Assembly: GCF_020283565.1 (NCBI RefSeq)
Contig: NC_060061.1
Span: 13,181,362-13,245,361, forward strand
DNA length: 64,000 bases
Source of the DNA: Trifolium pratense
Lineage: Eukaryota; Streptophyta; Magnoliopsida; Fabales; Fabaceae
Reading direction: 5' to 3'
The notes beneath the pieces are model-generated. The model was not told where the DNA came from. It searched no databases and saw only the letters and a program-made list of their open reading frames with translations. A program made the translations under genes and the position numbers. Shown piece by piece: positions 58,281 through 64,000 of the stretch. Positions within the stretch are counted from its first letter, which is position 1, and each line of letters starts with the position of its first letter.

Positions 58281-59803
58281 GCCAGAAGGACAAGCCTCAT
58301 TCAAGACTAAACTTGTCGGAGTTATGCAAAACAATTTCGTTTGCAATAGTTTCAAACACTACTCTTTTTATAAAAAGTGAATTCTGATCAGATTTGTTTC
58401 AGTAATCCTCCTAAAAGTTGTTGGAAATTGGATATATTTGTCACATAAGACAGTTTGTTTTTGTACCAAAAATAAGACAGTTTGTTTTAGATTATTTTAG
58501 GAAAAAATCACTTTTAAGCATTTTCAACGTGTTGTTTGAAAAGTTGATTATAATGAAAAGCTATTTTGTGTGGCTGCTTCAAAACAATCTGAATGAGTGA
58601 CAGATGAGATAAAATATTCAAAAAGTGGTTTTTATGATCGAACACAAGCACAAACAAATTTATGCATTGCATAAAAATCTCTAAATAGGATTCAATTTAA
58701 ATACCTTGTTAAATCACTTTTTTAAAACGCTTAAACAAAAATGCCCTTATCATTTATCCAATTTGCACGCCTTGAAATGTTCCCTCTAATTTGCAGATTA
58801 ATATATATACTTTTTTGTTCATTAGAAAGATAGTTGGTGCTAGGATATAATACAAACAAGCAAACATGATTTATTTGGTTCTTGTAATGCCCTGTCTCAA
58901 TATATAGCAATAGACATTCTAGCATATTGTTAATTCTTCTCTCTTGTTGAATTCTGTAACTCAGTAAAATGATATGATGTGGAACAATAACCGGAAGAGT
59001 CACCACAATGATTGACGTATACAGCTACGCAGCGATTCTTATGGACATGATAACCAGTACATAATTATTACTACACCATTAGAAATGATGAATCAAGTTA
59101 TTGGAATATTATTATGGCTGTATTTCAATTTGCAGGGATGCAACAACGTGACTATGTTTCATCATGCCATCACTCTGAACTAAATACGCCATTTTCAAAC
59201 TCCTTTGATGATTGAAACCATTTTTTTTCGGGAGAAAAACATCAAAAGTATGTACTCCAGAATATGTACATTCTCAATCTTATTGGAAAATTGGAGACAT
59301 ATATATATATATATATATAAGGCTGTTTGGCCCTAGAAATTACATATAAATTATTATTGGTGCATATTCCAACAGCTCGCCGCTGTATGGAGGCTATCCA
59401 TTGTCAATTTGAAAGCTCCTAAATCTAGACATGGCAGAATTATACAAGGAAAAACAAAATTCTAGCCATTGTTACTGCTGGGGCATCAAAATAAATATAT
59501 CACCTTTATCAGAGAATGTCTCATTGTGATGCTATGCTACCAATAAAACCTTTCCTCAACAGAATAACAGCCCGATTGATTTCCAATCTGAACAAAGAGA
59601 CGACTAAGTGAGATTTATAAGGACTTATATTTTTTGAACAAAAACATGGCTTTATAAGAAAATTAGTCGAATTATTTAACAGATGAAAAATTTCTCAAAT
59701 TATGTTTGTGGACTAAAAGGAAAGGGATTTCTGACCTTTAGATGACACGTCAAAGACAGTGATGGCAGAACTGCTGTACAAAAATATTGCATAAACATAT
59801 GGG
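58281..59803. other. Spacer and 3' UTR of the HECT gene
   Basis: The part from about 59360 is the likely UTR of the minus-strand HECT gene. A 22 bp AT run lies at 59299. No other gene seen. Confidence 0.5.
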
Positions 59804-62713
59804 TTAACCAAAACCAAACCCTTCACTAGCCTCGTGGATGGCAAGTAACAAACGGTCTTGAAGCTGTTCCTTAGAGGTATACTCAGGAAGGTCTAGTTGA
59901 TTGAAGCTGAAGAGCAAATACAAGAGATAAGGTATTAGGATGAATGAAATTCAATGTGCTGTGCAAATGTAGTTTGTAGTAAGTAATCAAATGAATATGA
60001 AATTTAATTACTCACCAAGTATGAGCTGATGGAAGTCGATCAGGAGCCCCATATGCCTTGTGAATCTGAAACCTTTGGGGACCAGAGATGCCTTGCAAGG
60101 CTTTAAAACCCTCTAAAGGAACCTGCAAAAATAAATAAGGTCACACAGCTGTTACCAAGTGCATTCAAAGATAGTATTAAATACTCAACGAGGTTTCTAT
60201 TTTTGCATTAAACTGAATAACATAACTCTGTGACGTATGTTCTAGCGAAAAATAATGAAACAAAATAAAATTATGCTTCATGACAACCATTTACTGAAAA
60301 CTAAATGGTACTCATTTCATGCATCTGAGGATATATGTAGCACATGAGCACATATTGTTTAATGGATTTCATGAGTCATCACATCAAGAACAATGCTAAT
60401 TTTCTGATACTTTTTTAGGATTAAAGAACTACTCCAAAACATGAGGAAACAAAAATTACCCGACCAAGGTTAATAAGTTGAACAGAAGGAGAATACAAGA
60501 GCTTAATTTTAAGGGGAAAAACATTATACGTGAGTTTCAATATAATAAAAATTAGATAGAATACAGATCGTCAATCCAAGTGATGGATCCCATCTAATGG
60601 AATAGGACTTGGTTGTTATTGTTACTGTAAAAAGAAAAAATGATCATTATTGCTAAGTCAACTCGTTAAATAAAATGTTTTTCTAAAAAGAATACTCATT
60701 AACATAAAATGCATATAAATAAATCAAGGGTGGGGGAGTTAAGGAGTGGAGTCACTGAAGTGATAAGGGTGGTCTCGGATTCAATTACCACTTCCAGCAA
60801 ATACTAACAAAGTAATAATTAACATACTAACATTGACTGTTTTCAAAAAAATGCATATAAAATAAAAATATATTTCTAGACAATAATAATGCATAATTGT
60901 TTCAAAATGTTTCTTTTATTAAAATTAATCTAATGTTATAAATTATATATATTGCCACTTGGGGTTGGTCTAGTGGTGTTGGCTTGGGTCCTTGGAGTAT
61001 GCTCCTCTCAAGGTTTCAGGTTCGATTCCCCCTGTACCAATTTTGGTGGGCTAAGTCCATACAGAGAAAAAAAAGTCTGGCTTTAAATGGGGCCCCCGCA
61101 AGTGGGCGGTGGGATTGGTCCGCTTGGATTAGTCGGTCCTAAGGCCGGATACCAAGTTTAAAAAAAATATATATTTTGGGAGGGTTACTCCAGAAGTAAT
61201 TCTTGGCACAGTCATTTAGATAAATAACTCATTATAGGCATGGATTTTAACAATCCAACCGTGAAATTAAAACTTACAGTACTTATTGAGTAAATCAATT
61301 CTACTACAATTTTTCATAATATTTCATCAAATAACTTCCATTGAACATACAATACATTTTATAACAATAAATATTGACTATATGACAATTTTTTTATTTT
61401 CAACAGTTCGATTGTTGAAAATCAATGTCTATAGTGAGTTATCAAGCAGAATAATTAGGCAAACAGTTACGTTTGATTGTTGAAAATCAATGCCTATAGT
61501 GAGTTATCAAGCAGAGTAATTAGGCAAACAGTTACATCTAGAGTAACCTAATCTTCACCCATTATATTTTAACTCTTGTTACCCACGTTGTCATAACCGG
61601 ACTGGTTGAACCAAGAACTGGCCAGTCTTCCAGTTAGTTCGATGACAATTGAATCACTGTCCTTTAGAAGAGGTTAGAACTGCAGTTCAACCATTTTTAT
61701 TTATTCATTTGCTTTAAAAAAATCTATTTTAATATTTTATTTATTTAATTATTTATCTATTGTCATCTTGTTCAACCATAGTTGACAGTTGAACCATGAC
61801 ACAGAAGTCTCGGAGGCTCGATCTCAGGGTCTAGTTCTAAGTTCTAACAACTGCTTCAAGTATAAGTATCAAATATAATTACATGATTTCAATATAAATC
61901 AAATAATTATCGATTAGTAATATTGAGCAAAATTAGTAGCTTATAGAAAAAAAAATAAAATATTATTAATGACGTCAAATTTCTGAGAAAATTACCTTCG
62001 ACGTTCCTGTAACAAATTGCAGTAATCTTGCCATGTCTTCCTTGTTGAAAGATTTGACCACCTCCCAAAACCATCGAACAACATTTGATGCAACAGTGTA
62101 GCCTGTATACTCGGTGTTTGCCTTCAAATCGTCCACTACAAGGAGAATATCATTATTCAGATGCTTCATAGGAGATTACAACATAATTTAACAGAAAAAT
62201 AAACCAACTTACAATCAATTTCTGGAAGACCACTAATGAGTAGCTCAAGCTCTTTGTCATTAAAGATTGATATAAGTTCCCGTGGTACCATTTCATTAAA
62301 ACCTTCTAGAAAGGAGTTGATTTGAGGACGGATGGCATTAGTCAGGAGATGTTCGGCAACAAGGTCAACATACTCATGCTTTGTTTCTTCAGTAACCCTT
62401 ATGTTCCTTCCGCCGGGTTTAAGCTCATAATCAGTGACCTATTTCACAATTCCGGGAGGGATGGAAAAAGCAATAGTAAGGAATAAGGATAACTCAATTT
62501 ATCACGAGTAAATACATTAGAATCACCTCACAAAAGAAATCAAAATGGTCCCATTAACGTTTTTACAAGCTTTTGATGTAGGTTATACTTTTAGGTGAAG
62601 ACAAGAAAGATCAAGATAATATGTTTGCTTACCTCGTTCTTCTCATAAAGTATGAGTTTTTCTTCATCAGCATCCATGCTAAATGTCAAGTCAGGAATAT
62701 CACTCACATCATT
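59804..62713 (-). CDS. HECT E3 ubiquitin ligase, C-terminal part (UPL1/UPL2 type)
   Basis: The last five exons are visible: 62713-62633, 62438-62213, 62135-61996, 60122-60016 and 59906-59804, in frame to a TAA. They encode the end of a HECT domain: [73 protein letters not shown] and the catalytic loop [16 protein letters not shown], then EGFGFG at the end. The Cys of HTC forms the thioester with ubiquitin; its codon is split TG|C by the last intron. These blocks are those of the giant UPL1/UPL2 proteins (over 3600 residues). The next exon upstream (expected to end just before NDVSDIP) is not found up to 64000, so the gene continues past the right edge after an intron of at least 1.28 kb. Confidence 0.92.
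60954..61165 (+). mobile_element. Au-type SINE in HECT gene intron
   Basis: Box A GGTTGGTCTAGTGGTG (60965), box B GGTTCGATTCCCC (61019), then the family body gtgggctaagtcc and ggtgggattggtccgcttgg. Longer than the copy at 9245, in the plus orientation (antisense to the host gene). The flanking atatatatt on both sides may be the target duplication but lies in an AT run. Confidence 0.85.
61410..61535. repeat. 65 bp tandem duplication
   Basis: The unit gattgttgaaaatcaatg...aggcaaacagttac occurs twice, starting at 61410 and 61475, with only a few differences (gtct/gcct, gaat/gagt). It is in an intron of the HECT gene. Confidence 0.92.
61585..61852. mobile_element. Element related to the MULE at 32613
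   Basis: The left end acgttgtcataaccggactgg and inverse right end ttgttagaacttagaactaga match the terminal pattern of 32613-33147 (caacgttgtcagaactaaaccgg). Inner sequence is AT-rich and no target duplication was readable. Confidence 0.6.
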
Positions 62714-64000
62714 CTGGTAAATAAAAATATAAAAAATAAAAAGATCAGACATTGAGCGTTACACACAGAAAATAAATGCACCAGGAACTCGCAAATAAAT
62801 TATATGCGTATTTTCAGCGCACCATGCAAGAGAGACCAGACAGAGCATATACTTCTTATAGTAATAATAGTATCCATACAAGAAAGAATAACTGTTTAGG
62901 AGTTGTCATTCAATACAGTGATTGTAATTAATTCTATAATACGTGTGAGTGAGTTCAAGATAAGTGCATAAGCTTGGCAGTACAAAGATCAGGTCAAACA
63001 AATGAAACAACCCATGTTGCCATCACACATGTACAACACTCTCCTCCCCGTAAGTCAATCTGCTCCAAAGCGCAGGCTCTCTCCCCACTCACAAACACAT
63101 CTTCCCCTACACAGATTATATGTTTCATTCCAATTAAGAGTCCTTGTCATTCCTTAAGTCCTAACATATATTTTATTTATTTTTCTCATGCTTCCTCTGT
63201 CTAGTTACATAAATCTACAACCTTTCAAAAGCAAGGATCTAATATAACACTATATATCACTCAGAAGTAGCAAAGACGAGACAGGTATGTGTTTGACTGG
63301 ACTCATTTGAAACCTATATGGTGAAAATTGTTGGTGACTGGTGAGTGAAACAGGGGAAACTATGGAGGTTGTTTACGAAGAAAGCAAAGAAGACGATGAT
63401 ATTTGACTTATACAAAATAAATTGTGTTTTTTCATATCTCGGCAAAATCTGCACATGTTTAACAGAAAATAGTGTCTGGTAAAGGGGAAATTCAATATAT
63501 TACTACTTTCACAAAATAGGAAAAGTAAGAAGGAGGGGGGCTTCTAATATTGATATTAGGAATGTAGGAAGCAAGGATTCAAAACTCATTATAGAAAATA
63601 AACAATAAAAAATTGCAACTTTTCAGCGATAAGGAAGGCTAACCCATTTTAAGGCCAGGGTTATAAAGCCACAAGCCGGCTTATGGTGGTACATAAAATC
63701 ATCTATTAAGGGGGAACGCCTAACGGTAAGAATCAAACCTAAGCCTTAGTTCTTATTTGGTCTCTTTATGTGAAAAACAACTGTTTTTAAATAAATTTGG
63801 TACTGTTTTTTATGTCAAATGTACAGTGAATTTTAATTTATATAGTAAACAATCTAATAAAGTCTGCAGAGAGACACATCATACGATAGTGCTATACAAA
63901 TCAGAAGGTTTTTTATATTGATGCAGAGCAACAACACAGACTACACAAAAAAGTGTATCCAATACCGGCAAATTTAATTGAGAGGAATCAGCAAAGAAAA
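62714..64000. other. Intron of the HECT gene, running off the window
   Basis: AT-rich sequence without a recognisable exon on the minus strand; no 'NLKWMLE'-type sequence ahead of NDVSD was found. No other feature is supported. Confidence 0.5.

Overview
This is nuclear DNA from a flowering plant, most likely a papilionoid legume close to Medicago. It is AT-rich, the genes have short GT-AG introns, and the long AT-rich spacers are full of plant transposon families (Stowaway and Mutator-like MITEs, tRNA-derived SINEs, a TRIM, a Copia solo LTR, LINE remnants). The legume assignment is inferred from remembered similarity of the proteins and repeats; no search was run. There are no prophage, CRISPR or operon features.

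Layout. 1-375: 3' end of a twin-CX9C protein gene (mitochondrial ribosomal mS37 type). 376-10040: a long gene-poor repeat region. 10270-11625: an intronless F-box gene, the UNUSUAL FLORAL ORGANS (UFO) orthologue. 14828-17520: an eight-exon plastid-targeted Rossmann-fold protein with a clear U12-type AT-AC intron. 19178-20780: a 1.6 kb Mutator-like element with about 500 bp inverted arms, followed by a Copia solo LTR. 23176: tRNA-Gly(TCC). 23987-27309 (-): GT77 xylosyltransferase of the MGP4/RGXT type. 27411-31450: a decayed direct duplication. 31744-34687: QUARTET3-like polygalacturonase. 35738-38231 (-): LYM2/CEBiP-type LysM GPI-anchored protein. 42699-43148: ATL RING-H2 ubiquitin ligase. 43270-45130: LINE remnants on both strands. 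45620: tRNA-Glu(CTC). 46066-47048: 1-Cys peroxiredoxin. 47899-50194 (-): GH28 polygalacturonase. 54530-57166 (-): METTL16/FIONA1-type m6A methyltransferase. 59804 to beyond the right edge (-): 3' end of a UPL1/UPL2-type HECT ubiquitin ligase.

The genes are ordinary, independently transcribed plant loci. A loose theme is pectin and pollen or flower development: the RG-II xylosyltransferase, the QRT3-like protein and the GH28 enzyme lie within 26 kb, with UFO at the left. I see no new multi-gene system. The most informative observations are the AT-AC intron, several Mutator-type insertions with exact 9 bp target duplications (one enclosing a Helitron helicase fragment), the hairpin array in the long-arm element, an almost complete 340 bp TRIM, a solo LTR with a 5 bp duplication, and two short uORFs before UFO. 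Exon borders below were placed by reading splice sites and checking that frames join; they are predictions without transcript evidence.
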